Shown here: in pieces, positions 1-8,796 of the stretch | Position numbering within the stretch: position 1 is the stretch's first letter | Layout of the letters: the number at the start of each line of letters is the position of its first letter | Origin: Paracoccus shandongensis | GTDB taxonomy: Bacteria; Pseudomonadota; Alphaproteobacteria; Rhodobacterales; Rhodobacteraceae | Assembly: GCF_017315735.1 (NCBI RefSeq) | Contig: NZ_JAFLRK010000014.1 | Coordinates: forward strand, 1-64,000 | Length of the DNA stretch: 64,000 bases | Direction: 5' to 3' | Made by a program: the position numbers and the translations under genes | The notes under the pieces: generated by a model | What the model was told of the DNA's origin: nothing | What the model saw: only the letters and a program-made list of their open reading frames with translations | The model's database searches: none

Positions 1-88
1 CATCTTCGCTCCATAAGGGCTACGATGAGCCAAGAACCCTCCGTCACGCAATCGGCCTAATCTGTTCCATGGGCGCTGACGTCAGACA
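1..88 (-). mobile_element. End of an IS3-like element (second copy, cut by window edge)
   Basis: All 88 bases are identical to 50844-50931, the terminal segment of the complete IS3-like element at 49423-50931. Bases 1-3 are the reverse complement of the orfA start codon, so orfA runs leftward off the window. The element ends with CAGACA at 88. The next base begins unrelated DNA, which marks the insertion boundary. If this copy made a 10-bp target duplication like the other copy, the flank 89-98 should recur at its unseen far end. Confidence 0.93.
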
Positions 89-1969
89 ATGACAAAGCAG
101 TTTGGCCACGTTGATCCTGATGGTGCCAAGGTCGAGATTCGCTACTGGGAGTGCCAAAACGGTCGCATATTCGCACGTCTGCAACTCTGGGGTGCGTCAT
201 CAGATCTGACTACGGGGGCAGAGGCAGCACGTATCCTCATGAAACTTCCAGATGATATTTTCTGGTATCCGCAGGATCGCCCTGATGTCCTCCATGCCAT
301 TGTCTCCAGTTGGCCAAAGCTAGACAAACTGCAGCGTCATGAGATCGAGCAGCGTCTGTTGACAACCAGCTTCCCGTGGTCGGACGATATGACTGATACA
401 CAGGGTCATTCTGCCTACCGTCGCCTTGAATATCTGCACGCTCTGTCAGCGGCAGGCATTAAGTTTTCCTTCGATCTTGCAGCCACAACAAAGGAGCTGT
501 GTAAACTGGCTCCGGATTGGCAGCATGACGCAACAGAAGATGCGATGGCATCGAATGCTCCCAAGGTTCAGAGGGTGATTGAGGACACCGACTATGGGCC
601 CCTTCTTAATATACCGGTCAGTTGCATTCTCGATGTAGCAACCGAGATTGCGGGAGGGCGCCCGCTAAGCAGGTGGGAGTCTGCCTCTTTTAAAGGGCTT
701 TCAGAGGAAAAACCTGTCCGCGCACTTTCTGCTTTGCGGTATTCTGCTGGACAAGGTCAGCTTCTTGACTGGGCGTGGCAGAGCTTTCTTGGGTGTCCGC
801 AACGAGAAAATGATTCACGAAGGCTCGCTTGCGCTATTAGTCATGTACTTTGTCACCTTGAGGCCACAAAGCTCGCCCGCATCGCCTACTCCGTTGCTCA
901 TTGGATGGAGGTGCTAAAAGTGCGCCTATATGGCGATGTCGCTGAAATTTTCGACCCACTGTGGAATGCTATACTAATCGCACTGTCGAGAAAATTGTCC
1001 GATGAAGCCACCCACCGCAACGAGGGGTGGGCAATGATTGCATTGAATTCCCCGACCGGACGACTAGTAGAGCTTCTGCTGGCTGATCCTTCGTTGCCCA
1101 ATCTTGCCGACGGCAAAGGTCTTCCCAGTGAGTGGAAGCAACGCGCAGAGCGGTTACTCGTACTACCAGGAGCCTTTCGCTGTCACGCTTTGGTGATGCT
1201 AGGCCATCATTTCGTTTACTTATACGCTGCTGATCCGCCATGGATCGAAAAGCTGCTTGTCCCCGCAGTCAACAGCCAGACCGAGGAAGCAGACGCAATC
1301 CTGGAAGGATTTCTTTGGGGAGCAAGAGTTCCAAGTCCTGATCTGTTCAGGCAGATCAAGCCAGGTCTGTTAGATCTGGCGAGAGGTCATACGCGCGAGG
1401 GACAGCGAGCGGAAAACTTAGCGGGCATTCTGTTTTACGGTTGGGCATTCAATGCTGGTGGCGACTCTGCCGCAGCGCTGATTTCTGATGAAGAGTTTCG
1501 CGATGCTCTCATCAATGCAGATGATGATTTCAGAAGGGGTATTCTTCATTATCTTCTGCAATGGAAGGAACAGCATCCCGAGCAGTGGAATGATGTAGTA
1601 TTGGCATTTTTCCAAAAGGTTTGGCCTCGCCAACGAGCGCTAAAAACGGCGCCTTTATCTCAAGCACTTGTTCTCTTTATTCTTAGAAGCGACGACTTGT
1701 TTCCTGAGCTTGTTAGGCTCTTGAAATCGCGTTTGGCGCCCCTGCGTAATGGAGGTGGGTGGCTTTTTGCATTTCAGGTTGAAGAGACTGACGGGCTCGT
1801 GAAGAAATATCCGCAAGAAGCCCTTGAACTGCTTTGGGTTTTGCTCCCAGATGATGCCTCGCAATGGTGGTTCGAAATCGACAAAATCCTTTCGTTGCTG
1901 GAAGTCAGCTCGGATACAAGAGGCGATCCTAGGCTTTCCGAGATACGTCGTCGTCTTGCGCGATACTGA
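89..1969 (+). CDS. C-terminal part of a large protein, probably SIR2/DUF4020-type defence protein, 5' end cut by IS
   Basis: The frame encodes 626 residues, and its first ATG lies exactly at the IS boundary, so the true N-terminus was probably upstream and has been displaced. The body is helical, rich in Trp and Leu, with no visible catalytic motif. The last 120 residues follow the pattern I associate with DUF4020, the C-terminal domain of large SIR2-family proteins: WPRQRALKT, SDDLFPELV, RLAPLRNGG, YPQEALELLWVLLPDD, then GDPRLSEIRRRLARY at the very end. SIR2 proteins of this kind are often anti-phage NAD-depleting enzymes. The SIR2 domain itself is absent here. An in-frame stop lies 10 bases before the ATG inside the IS, so no fusion with IS sequence is possible. 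Base composition is lower in GC than the neighbouring backbone, which suggests transfer. Family assignment is recognition by eye; the truncation is directly supported. Confidence 0.6.
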   Translation: MTKQFGHVDPDGAKVEIRYWECQNGRIFARLQLWGASSDLTTGAEAARILMKLPDDIFWYPQDRPDVLHAIVSSWPKLDKLQRHEIEQRLLTTSFPWSDDMTDTQGHSAYRRLEYLHALSAAGIKFSFDLAATTKELCKLAPDWQHDATEDAMASNAPKVQRVIEDTDYGPLLNIPVSCILDVATEIAGGRPLSRWESASFKGLSEEKPVRALSALRYSAGQGQLLDWAWQSFLGCPQRENDSRRLACAISHVLCHLEATKLARIAYSVAHWMEVLKVRLYGDVAEIFDPLWNAILIALSRKLSDEATHRNEGWAMIALNSPTGRLVELLLADPSLPNLADGKGLPSEWKQRAERLLVLPGAFRCHALVMLGHHFVYLYAADPPWIEKLLVPAVNSQTEEADAILEGFLWGARVPSPDLFRQIKPGLLDLARGHTREGQRAENLAGILFYGWAFNAGGDSAAALISDEEFRDALINADDDFRRGILHYLLQWKEQHPEQWNDVVLAFFQKVWPRQRALKTAPLSQALVLFILRSDDLFPELVRLLKSRLAPLRNGGGWLFAFQVEETDGLVKKYPQEALELLWVLLPDDASQWWFEIDKILSLLEVSSDTRGDPRLSEIRRRLARY

Positions 1970-2058
1970 GTAGTCTTGGGACCGCACAAAGGATACCAGA
2001 GTCGAAAATCCCGTTTTTTCGTATTCCTCCGGTGAAGGCCGCCTGACGGGTTTAGCGC

Positions 2059-2484
2059 TTGAGTGATAGCTCCGACCTTATGCGCGACCTTAAATTCGAA
2101 CCCCCGATTGAAGTTTTGTCCGCGGCGGACGGTGTCCGCCGGCGACATTGGAGCGATGCGGACAAGGTCCGGATCGTCGAGGAGAGTTTGACCGGAAAGC
2201 GGCAGGTGAGTGCCACGGCAAGACGGCATGACATTTCGCGGTCTCTGCTCACGGTCTGGCGCCGACAATACCGCACCGGGGAGCTTGGTGGCGACCGTTT
2301 GCCCTCCTTTATGCCACTGACGGTTTCTGCCGAGTTGCCAGGCACGATGTCCCCAAGGCCTGTGCCCCCGAACCCGGAAGCCCGGGTAGAGATTGCCCTG
2401 AGGAATGGACGCCAGCTTGTTGTGCCGGCCAACGTGGACCCGGAGGCGCTGGCCCGGCTCCTTTCCGTGGTAGATGGCCGATGA
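2059..2484 (+). CDS. tnpA: IS66 family TnpA accessory protein
   Basis: This 141-residue protein is the first gene of the IS66 element at 2021-4850. The N-terminal half is a helix-turn-helix of the transposase-8/IS3-OrfA type, seen as RRHWSDADKVRIVEESLTG followed by SATARRHDISRSLLTVWRRQ. The C-terminal half carries the usual IS66 TnpA tail, which ends near ALARLLSVVDGR. The only start in frame giving the full domain is TTG at 2059. The stop overlaps the tnpB start by four bases, indicating translational coupling. TnpA is required with TnpB and TnpC for IS66 transposition, presumably by binding the element ends. Confidence 0.9.
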   Translation: MSDSSDLMRDLKFEPPIEVLSAADGVRRRHWSDADKVRIVEESLTGKRQVSATARRHDISRSLLTVWRRQYRTGELGGDRLPSFMPLTVSAELPGTMSPRPVPPNPEARVEIALRNGRQLVVPANVDPEALARLLSVVDGR

Positions 2485-2831
2485 TCGCGTTTCCGGCGGG
2501 AGTGACTGTCTGGATCGCGGGCGGCGTCACCGACATGCGGCGAGGCATGAACACGCTGGCGCTGCAGGTTCAGCAAGGGCTCGGGCGGGATCCGCATGCG
2601 GGCGAGATATTCTGCTTCCGAGGGCGCCGTGGCGATCTGGTAAAATTGATATGGCATGACGGCGTCGGAATGTCGCTCTATATGAAGCGGCTAGAGGCAG
2701 GGAAGTTTATCTGGCCATCGAGCGGATCGAGCGAAGCGGTTCAGGTATCAGCGGCGCAGCTCGCCTATCTTCTCGAAGGCATTGACTGGCGAAATCCACG
2801 TTGGACACAAAGACCCGCAAAGGCAGGATAA
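2481..2831 (+). CDS. tnpB: IS66 family TnpB (Orf2-like)
   Basis: The 116-residue protein matches the compact IS66 TnpB/Orf2 family. It shows the opening IAFPAGVTVWIAGGVTDMRRGM, the central DVRKGM-like ALQVQQGLGRDP, the core IFCFRGRRGDLVKLIWHDG with GVGMSLYMKRLEAGKFIWP, and a typical end with LAYLLEGIDWRNP. ATG at 2481 overlaps the tnpA stop. Biochemical function is unknown, but the gene is essential for transposition in studied IS66 elements. A gap of 60 bases separates it from tnpC. Confidence 0.92.
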   Translation: MIAFPAGVTVWIAGGVTDMRRGMNTLALQVQQGLGRDPHAGEIFCFRGRRGDLVKLIWHDGVGMSLYMKRLEAGKFIWPSSGSSEAVQVSAAQLAYLLEGIDWRNPRWTQRPAKAG

Positions 2832-2891
2832 TACAGCTTTATTTGCAGTTTTTGCGTAGGCCTGCCCCCGTCGGCGTGGTAAGGTCCTGCC

Positions 2892-4523
2892 ATGTCTGGG
2901 ACCGCCTCCGAGCTCGAACAACTGCGCGCCGCGCTCGCCGCTGCCGAGGGGCGCGCTGCAGCTGCCGAGGCTGATCTCGCACAGGTCCGTGCGGTGGTCT
3001 CGACCTCGGAAGCGATGATCGCGGGGCTCAAGCTCGAGATCGCGCTGCTCCGCCGCGACAAGTACGGCCGGAGCGCGGAACGCACTGCCCGGCTCATCGA
3101 CCAGCTGGAATTGCAGCTCGAGGAACTGGTGGCCAACGCCGCAGAGGACAACGCCCGGGCCGAACAGGCAGTGGGGCAGACACAGGTCGCGGGCTTTGAG
3201 CGACGCAAGCCGGTGAAGAAACCCTTCCCCGACCACCTGCCGCGCGAACGGGTGGTGATCGAGGCGCCGGCCGCCTGCAGCTGCTGTGGTTCCGGTCGCA
3301 TCGTGAAGATGGGCGAGGACATCACCGAGACGCTGGAGGTCATCCCTCGGCAATGGAAGGTGATCCAGACGGTCCGCGAGAAGTTCACATGTCGGGCTTG
3401 TGAGAAGATCAGCCAGCCCCCGGCGCCGTTCCACCCCATTCCGCGGGGATGGGCCGGACCCAGCCTTCTGGCAATGATCATCTTCGAAAAGTACGGCCAG
3501 CATCAGCCCCTGAACCGTCAGGCAGAGCGGTATGCCCGGGAAGGCGTGGAGCTAAGCCTCTCGACGCTGGCCGACCAGGTCGGCGCCGTGACCGCATTGC
3601 TGGAACCTTTGCAGGCACTGATCGAGGCGCATGTCCTGGCCGCCGAACGCCTTCATGGAGATGATACAACGGTACCGCTTCTTGCCCGCGGCGGAACAAA
3701 GACCGCGCGGCTCTGGACCTATGTTCGCGATGACCGCCCCTTCTCCGGGACCGCCCCGCCGGCGGTTGTCTTCAAGTTCTCCCGCGATCGGGCGGGCGAA
3801 CATCCACTTGGGCATTTGAAGGGCTGGCAAGGCATCCTGCAGGCCGACGCCTATGCCGGATACAACCAGCTCTACCAGGGTAATCGCAAGCCGGGCCCTG
3901 TTCTGCCCGCGCTATGCTGGTCGCATGCGCGCCGCAAGTTCTTCGAGCTTGCCGATGTCGAGGGCAACATCCGCAAAGGCAAGTCGCCTGAAGACATCTC
4001 GCCGATCGCCTTTGAAGCGGTGAAACGGATCGACAGGCTGTTCGAAATCGAGCGCGAGATCAGCGGCCTTGATGCCGCTGCCCGTCTGGAGGCGCGCCAG
4101 CGTCTGTCGGCGCCACTGGTGGGCGAACTGGAAGCATGGCTGCGGTCCGAACGGGCGCGGCTCTCGAAACATGCCAAAGTCGCCAAAGCGATCGATTACC
4201 TTCTGTCGACTGCGCACTGGCCCGGGTTCACCCGATTCCTTAAGGACGGCCGGGTTTGCCTCAGCAACAATTGCGCGGAGCGTTCGCTGCGTGGCGTGGC
4301 TCTCGGCAGGAAATCATGGCTCTTCGCTGGCTCCGAGCGCGGTGGCCACCGCGCCGCCGCCATGTACGCGCTGATCGGCTCGGCGAAGCTGAACGGCATC
4401 GATCCGCAGGCCTGGCTGGCCGATGTCATCGCTCGCATCGCCGACCTGCCGGTCTCGCGGCTGCCTGAATTGCTTCCATGGAACTGGAACCAGCCCGAAG
4501 GCCGGTCAGCCGAGGCCGCCTGA
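2892..4523 (+). CDS. tnpC: IS66 family transposase TnpC
   Basis: At 543 residues this is full length for the DDE transposase of IS66. The N-terminus is a coiled coil (about residues 5-80) with the LLRRDKYGRSAER motif. A zinc-finger-like CSCCGSGR and CRACEK follows around residues 132-170. The catalytic DDE domain begins near HGDDTTVPLL, continues with QADAYAGYNQLY and CWSHARRKFFE, and ends at the glutamate segment LSNNCAERSLRGVALGRKSWLFAGS. The tail LPELLPWNW is the standard C-terminal IS66 box. The gene is intact, unlike the tnpC at 50953. Confidence 0.95.
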   Translation: MSGTASELEQLRAALAAAEGRAAAAEADLAQVRAVVSTSEAMIAGLKLEIALLRRDKYGRSAERTARLIDQLELQLEELVANAAEDNARAEQAVGQTQVAGFERRKPVKKPFPDHLPRERVVIEAPAACSCCGSGRIVKMGEDITETLEVIPRQWKVIQTVREKFTCRACEKISQPPAPFHPIPRGWAGPSLLAMIIFEKYGQHQPLNRQAERYAREGVELSLSTLADQVGAVTALLEPLQALIEAHVLAAERLHGDDTTVPLLARGGTKTARLWTYVRDDRPFSGTAPPAVVFKFSRDRAGEHPLGHLKGWQGILQADAYAGYNQLYQGNRKPGPVLPALCWSHARRKFFELADVEGNIRKGKSPEDISPIAFEAVKRIDRLFEIEREISGLDAAARLEARQRLSAPLVGELEAWLRSERARLSKHAKVAKAIDYLLSTAHWPGFTRFLKDGRVCLSNNCAERSLRGVALGRKSWLFAGSERGGHRAAAMYALIGSAKLNGIDPQAWLADVIARIADLPVSRLPELLPWNWNQPEGRSAEAA

Positions 4524-4822
4524 TGGCCCGCGTCACGCATCTCCTTGCTCTCGATGAAGTCGCCAGGAGGATCGGCGAGAACCGCGAGCTCATCGAGATT
4601 GTCAGCGCCAATTCCGACAACATCGACTACGGCGAGATGATCTGGGTCGACAACGGTACCGAGGAAGGGATCAAGGCCTTCACAGACCGCGGCATCGAAT
4701 GCCTGCAGGAGCTTATCGCAGGCATCCGCACCTGGGAGGGAGGGGTCCGCGAGTTCCTGCGTGACGAGCAATGCGAGCCCGACGTCATCGAACGCATCAT
4801 GGCCGACGAGAGCAGGTGCTGA
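4523..4822 (+). CDS. Accessory small protein of the IS66 element
   Basis: A 99-residue protein begins at ATG 4523, sharing one base with the tnpC stop (TGATG), so it is probably translationally coupled. It lies inside the element, ending 28 bases before the right inverted repeat terminus. Residues 1-30 look helical (HLLALDEVARRIGENRELIE), followed by an acidic central part with YGEMIWVDNG and a helical tail. No membrane segment or signal peptide is visible. I do not recognise a characterised family; small frames after tnpC occur in some IS66 elements. A role in regulating transposition is possible but not shown. Confidence 0.7.
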   Translation: MARVTHLLALDEVARRIGENRELIEIVSANSDNIDYGEMIWVDNGTEEGIKAFTDRGIECLQELIAGIRTWEGGVREFLRDEQCEPDVIERIMADESRC

Positions 4823-4858
4823 GGCAAGACGGTCCTCGGCGTAGCCTTACGTTTTTTC

Positions 4859-5180
4859 TGCCTTGCATCTTCAATAACCGGGATCTCGGCACGTCGTCCT
4901 TCCATATTTAGCGCGATTGTCCAGCAAACGGTGGTTCCCTGATCGGCCGAAAGCACGCCGAGCGGAAAACGCGTGCGCCTCTGCGTCCTTAACCCTTCTT
5001 TTACCCCTGTCAGGCATCCTTTTGCACGTTATGAACCTCCAGGCGTAGCCTGGAGCCGACGACAGGACAGGCGGATGGCACACCAGGGACGCAAGGCGGA
5101 AGCAAGGATCCCGACCCTGCTGCACCTTTCGCTGGGCCAGCCTTCGCGCCCCGAGAGGTCCTTTCTTCAATGGTGACGAC
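4859..5180. other. Gene-free spacer with one hairpin
   Basis: Between the IS66 target duplication and the nuclease gene I see no convincing gene. A perfect 8-bp inverted repeat with a 3-base loop (CTCCAGGC at 5037-5044, GCCTGGAG at 5048-5055) is present without a following T run, so it is more likely a structural element than a terminator. A short frame from ATG 5075 to 5176 is possible but has no recognisable feature. Confidence 0.5.
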
Positions 5181-5711
5181 ATGATCGGCTTTCTCTTGCG
5201 GCTTTTCCGGTCGACCTCACGGCGCTCGCGCCCGCGCCGCCCGTTCCCTGCGCCGGCCCGGCCTCGAACCGAACCCGGCCGGCCTCGGCCGGCCGCGCCG
5301 CAGCTCCGGGCCGGCCAGGTCCTGGAGGGCCGCTGCCATGTCATCGACGGCGACACGATCGTCATCGCCGGCACTCACATCCGGCTGGCCGGCATCGACG
5401 CGCCGGAGCTCGATCAGCCCTATGGCCAGAAGGCGAAGTTCGCGATGATCGCCTTGTGCAAGGGCCAGACCGTCCGGGCGATCCTGACCGAAGGCATGAC
5501 CTACGAGCGCGTCGTCGCGAAATGTCTTCTGCCGGATGGGACGGACCTGTCGGCCGCCCTGGTCGCGCAGGGACTGGCCCTCGATTGGGCCAGGTTTTCA
5601 GGAGGAAGCTATCGGCATCTCGAGCCGGATGGAGTCCGCAAAAAATTGTGGCGCGTCGATGCCAAGCACAAGGGTCGGCTCAAGATGGAGGCGTCCCAAA
5701 CCCGCGGTTGA
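5181..5711 (+). CDS. Thermonuclease (SNase-like) family protein
   Basis: The 176-residue protein has a basic, Pro/Arg-rich N-terminal tail (about residues 1-45) preceded by a short hydrophobic stretch, then an SNase-like OB-fold domain. Visible motifs are VIDGDTIVIAG (strand with the calcium-binding Asp), IRLAGIDAPELDQ, YGQKAKFAM, YERVVAKCLLPDGTDLSAALV and GLALDWARF. Plasmid-borne members of this family are usually exported or membrane-anchored nucleases of unknown role. The ATG at 5181 has only a weak ribosome binding site. Stands alone, reading toward the converging SRAP gene. Confidence 0.88.
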   Translation: MIGFLLRLFRSTSRRSRPRRPFPAPARPRTEPGRPRPAAPQLRAGQVLEGRCHVIDGDTIVIAGTHIRLAGIDAPELDQPYGQKAKFAMIALCKGQTVRAILTEGMTYERVVAKCLLPDGTDLSAALVAQGLALDWARFSGGSYRHLEPDGVRKKLWRVDAKHKGRLKMEASQTRG

Positions 5712-5796
5712 AAGCGTTCGACAGCCGCAGGTCCGGCGGGCCGGGGTGTTTCACCCACCGCCATCGCGACGCAAAGACAGTTGGCCTGCAACGGCG

Positions 5797-6444
5797 CTAC
5801 GCCACGACCACAAGGTTCTCCTCCGCCAGCGGCCTTTGCAGGACCTGCGCCTTTTCCCAATCCGCCGTCATCCACATCTCGATCTCGTCCTTGCTGGTCA
5901 GGATCACCGGCATGGCCTTGGGGTGGATCGGCTTGACCACCGCGTTCGGCTCGCAGGTCAGGAAGGCGAAAAGGTGATGCTCGCCGGGACGCGGCGTCTT
6001 CATCGAGCCGCGGACCCCTCGCCACGGCGTCCAGAGGCCCGCGAAAAAGAACAGGGGCCGGCTCTCGTCCAGGGCGAACCAGTGCAGCGGCTTGCGTCTG
6101 GTCACCGGATCAGGCTTTTGGCCATATTCCGAGAAGGCGGTTGCCGGCACCAGGCAGCGGTGTTCCACGGTCAGCCAGCGGCGCCAATGCGGACTGGCGG
6201 TGTTGCGGATGTTGGTCACGCCGGTATCGGGCGCATCCTTCGTCTTCAGGAACTGCGTCGGCGTGGGCATGCCCCAGGTCAGCCGGGCCAGCTCGCGCCC
6301 TTGGGCCGTGTTGCGCACCACCGGCGCGGGCCGGTCGGGATAGACGTCGAGGTCCGGCTCCAGGTTGCCCAGGCTGTCCTGCATCACCCGCGCCATGTCG
6401 CGGATCGCCTGCTGGTTGGTGGTCAGGTTGTAGAGGTTGCACAT
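5797..6444 (-). CDS. SOS response-associated peptidase (SRAP, YedK/HMCES family)
   Basis: The 215-residue protein starts with the diagnostic MCNLYN: Cys2 becomes the N-terminal residue that forms a thiazolidine crosslink with abasic sites in single-stranded DNA. Other family signatures follow: NIRNTASPHWR, RCLVPATAFSEYGQ (active-site glutamate), FAGLW, FAFLTCEPN and IHPKAMPVIL (catalytic histidine). Start is fixed at 6444 because Cys must be residue 2; the upstream in-frame extension is spurious. It is transcribed divergently from imuA-imuB-dnaE2, with a LexA-type site in the shared 152-bp spacer, so SOS control of both directions is likely. It would protect abasic sites during mutagenic replication. 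Confidence 0.93.
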   Translation of the reverse strand: MCNLYNLTTNQQAIRDMARVMQDSLGNLEPDLDVYPDRPAPVVRNTAQGRELARLTWGMPTPTQFLKTKDAPDTGVTNIRNTASPHWRRWLTVEHRCLVPATAFSEYGQKPDPVTRRKPLHWFALDESRPLFFFAGLWTPWRGVRGSMKTPRPGEHHLFAFLTCEPNAVVKPIHPKAMPVILTSKDEIEMWMTADWEKAQVLQRPLAEENLVVVA

Positions 6445-6540
6445 CGCGGACTCCGTAGTTTTCAGCAGCATAACGCAGCCCGGCAGATCAGATATCCCCA
6501 GTTCAATACCTTGCTGGGATTGACAGCCTCTGCCTCTTTG

Positions 6541-6565
6541 GAACAAAACAGGAACATACCTGTTC
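6541..6565. promoter_or_regulatory. LexA box (alphaproteobacterial type)
   Basis: GAACAAAACAGGAAC at 6541-6555 is an exact GAAC-N7-GAAC, the reverse complement of the alphaproteobacterial LexA consensus GTTC-N7-GTTC. The second GAAC also begins a GAAC-N6-GTTC dyad that ends at 6565. It lies 42 bases before the imuA start and 97 bases before the SRAP start, where LexA would block both divergent promoters. Confidence 0.85.
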
Positions 6566-6596
6566 GTTTTCAACCTCGCGGGAGCTTCTTTCTGTC

Positions 6597-7358
6597 ATGT
6601 CTGCCCGGTCCTCCACTCCTGCCATCGCCGCCCTGCGTCAGCAGATCGCGGCCATGGAAGGTGACGGTGGACGGTCGCGTGGTGCCCTGCCCTTTGGCCT
6701 GCCCGATCTGGACCGCCGCCTGCCGGGGGGCGGCTTGGCGCTCGGCTGCCTGCACGAGGTGGCGGGCGGCGGCAATGGCGCGGTGGACGGAGCGGCTGCC
6801 GCCTGCTTTGCGGCCGGGATTGCTGCGCGTCTGCCGGGACAAGTGCTCTGGTGCGTCACGCAGGCGGATCTCTTCGCCCCCGGCCTCGAGCAGGCGGGCC
6901 TGGGCCCGGACCGGGTGATCTATGTGGAGGCCGGCGACGATGTCTCGGTGCTGGCCTGCATGGAGGAAGGGCTGCGCCATGGCGGGTTGGGCGCGGTGGT
7001 CGCCGATGTGGCGCGGCTGTCGATGACCGCCTCGCGCCGGCTGCATCTCGCGGCCAAGGGGTCCGGCACCACCGGCATTGCCTTGCGCCGCTGGCGCAGG
7101 CAGCAGGATGCGTCCGACTTCGGCCAGCCGACTGCGGCCATGACCCGCTGGCGGGTGTCCGTTTTGCCCTCGGCCGCCCTGCCCGTCCCCGGCGTGGGCC
7201 GCCCCCGCTGGCTGATCGAGCTGATCCGGGCACGGGCGGGCGAATCCTTCGATCTGGAACTGGAGGCGTGCGATGGCACGGGTCATCTCGGTCTTCCTGC
7301 CGCTGTGGCCGACCGATCGGTTGCGGCGGCAGGCGGACGACACGGCGCCTTCGCGTGA
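6597..7358 (+). CDS. imuA: ImuA, RecA-like accessory protein of translesion synthesis
   Basis: The 253-residue protein is the ImuA/SulA-like RecA-related member of the ImuA-ImuB-DnaE2 mutasome. Signatures are FGLPDLDRRLPGGGLALGCLHEV near residues 33-55 and VLWCVTQADLFAPGL, GLGPDRVIYVEAG, LGAVVADVARLSMTASRRL. The P-loop position reads GGGNGAVDGAA, without the Gly-Lys-Thr of true RecA, so ATP binding is degenerate. Its 3' end overlaps imuB by 86 bases in another frame, so the two are surely co-translated. Expression should follow the LexA box at 6541. ImuA is needed with ImuB to recruit DnaE2 for damage-induced mutagenesis. Confidence 0.92.
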   Translation: MSARSSTPAIAALRQQIAAMEGDGGRSRGALPFGLPDLDRRLPGGGLALGCLHEVAGGGNGAVDGAAAACFAAGIAARLPGQVLWCVTQADLFAPGLEQAGLGPDRVIYVEAGDDVSVLACMEEGLRHGGLGAVVADVARLSMTASRRLHLAAKGSGTTGIALRRWRRQQDASDFGQPTAAMTRWRVSVLPSAALPVPGVGRPRWLIELIRARAGESFDLELEACDGTGHLGLPAAVADRSVAAAGGRHGAFA

Positions 7359-8796
7359 CGCGCCACTGATCCTGGCGGGCCGGGTCGGCAGCCGCCGCGT
7401 GGTCACCGCCGCCGACAGGATTGCGCAGCAGCAAGGCCTGCACACCGGCATGCCGGTCAGCAAGGCCCAGGCCCTGGTCCCGGGCTTGCAGGTCCTGCCT
7501 GCTTCTCCTGACGATGATGCGGCCAGCCTTGAACGGCTGGCACTGTGGGTGCTGCAACGGTTTTCGCCGATTGTTGCCGTCGATCCGCCGGACGGCATCG
7601 TCATCGACTCGACCGGCGCCGATCATCTGCATGGCGGCGAGGCAGCCATGCTGGAGGCGCTGATCGGTCGGCTGATGATGTCGGGCCTCACCGCGCGGGC
7701 TGCCATCGCCGAGACCTGGGGGGCCGCTCATGCCCTGGCCCGGCATGGGCCTGAGCCGCTGCATGTGGCTGAGGTGGGTACGGCCGAGACCTTGCTCGCT
7801 CGTCTTCCTCTCGAGGCCCTGCGGCTGCCACTTGCGACGCTGGCCAGCCTGCGCACCCTGGGCTTTGCCTGTATCGCCGATCTGCTCCATCAACCCCGTG
7901 CGCCGCTGACCCGGCGGTTCGGCCCGGACCTCTGCCGCAGATTGGATCAGGCGCTTGGCTATGTTGCTGAGCCCATCGAGCCGCTTCGTCCGACCGAACT
8001 CGTCGAGGTGCGCCGCAGCTTTGCCGAACCGATTGCCGCCGCGGAGACCATCGCCCGCTACATCGGCAAGCTGGTGGTCCAGCTCTGCGCTGCGCTTGAG
8101 GAGCGCGGCCTGGGCGCCCGCAGGCTGGATCTCCTCTGCTGGCGGGTCGATGCCCATGTGCAGACCGTGCGCGTGGGTTTGGCCAAGCCGCAGCGTGACC
8201 CGCAACGGCTGACGCGGCTCCTCTGCGAGAAGATCGAGACCATCGCGCCGGGCTTTGGTATCGAGGTCCTGTCGCTGACCGCCGTGATGGTGGAGTCGCT
8301 GGAGGCCCGGCAAGTGGCCAGCTCGCTTCTGGAAACCACCGCACCTGATCTGTCCGGTCTGGTCGACGTGCTGGCGAACCGCGTGGGCGCACGGGGCGTC
8401 TACCGCATGGCCCCTGTTGCCAGCGACGTTCCGGAGCGCTCCGTCACCCGCGTCGCGCCCTTGTCCGATCCTGTGGGCGTCGGCTGGCCCGATCACTGGC
8501 CGCGGCCCGCGCGCCTGCTGCCCTGGCCCGAGCCGATCGAGACGGTGGCGCTGCTGCCCGACCATCCGCCAGTTTGGGTCACTTGGCGCGGCATCCGCCG
8601 CAAGGTGGCCCGCGCCGATGGGCCCGAGCGGGTCTTCGGCGAATGGTGGAAGCGCGACGCCGAATTGATTGCCGTGCGGGACTACTTCTGCATCGAGGAT
8701 GAGGCCGGCGAGCGCTACTGGGTGTTCCGGGCCGGCGACGGTGAGAACGCAGGGACCGGCTCGCACCACTGGTTCCTGCACGGGGTGTTCGGATGA
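7273..8796 (+). CDS. imuB: ImuB, catalytically inactive Y-family polymerase homologue
   Basis: The 507-residue protein aligns with the Y-family polymerase fold but lacks the catalytic carboxylates. The first motif reads [13 protein letters not shown] instead of a D-x-D site, and the second reads [11 protein letters not shown], as known for ImuB. A little-finger region follows (about 220-330), then a C-terminal DUF6504-type domain with [18 protein letters not shown] and [16 protein letters not shown], ending at [10 protein letters not shown]. ImuB acts as an adaptor linking the beta clamp, ImuA and DnaE2. The stop overlaps the dnaE2 start (ATGA). Confidence 0.93.
   Translation: MARVISVFLPLWPTDRLRRQADDTAPSRDAPLILAGRVGSRRVVTAADRIAQQQGLHTGMPVSKAQALVPGLQVLPASPDDDAASLERLALWVLQRFSPIVAVDPPDGIVIDSTGADHLHGGEAAMLEALIGRLMMSGLTARAAIAETWGAAHALARHGPEPLHVAEVGTAETLLARLPLEALRLPLATLASLRTLGFACIADLLHQPRAPLTRRFGPDLCRRLDQALGYVAEPIEPLRPTELVEVRRSFAEPIAAAETIARYIGKLVVQLCAALEERGLGARRLDLLCWRVDAHVQTVRVGLAKPQRDPQRLTRLLCEKIETIAPGFGIEVLSLTAVMVESLEARQVASSLLETTAPDLSGLVDVLANRVGARGVYRMAPVASDVPERSVTRVAPLSDPVGVGWPDHWPRPARLLPWPEPIETVALLPDHPPVWVTWRGIRRKVARADGPERVFGEWWKRDAELIAVRDYFCIEDEAGERYWVFRAGDGENAGTGSHHWFLHGVFG

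Larger units (their letters stand above)
2013..4858 (+). mobile_element. Complete IS66-family element with 8-bp target duplication
   Basis: The 8-bp sequence GTTTTTTC is present at 2013-2020 and again at 4851-4858, the target duplication length expected for IS66. The element itself spans 2021-4850 (2830 bp). Its ends form an imperfect inverted repeat: the left begins GTATTCCTCCGG and the right, read inward, begins GTAAGGCTACGC; 15 of the first 24 positions agree. It carries tnpA, tnpB, tnpC and one accessory frame, all on the plus strand with overlapping or near-overlapping starts. It appears intact and recent. Confidence 0.88.

Noticed and set aside
5536..6918. 460-residue plus-strand frame over the SRAP gene and imuA start
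   Set aside because: It runs through the SRAP gene in antisense and through the LexA region; no family features.
6856..8781. 641-residue frame antisense to imuA/imuB
   Set aside because: Shadow frame; ImuA and ImuB are clear on the other strand.
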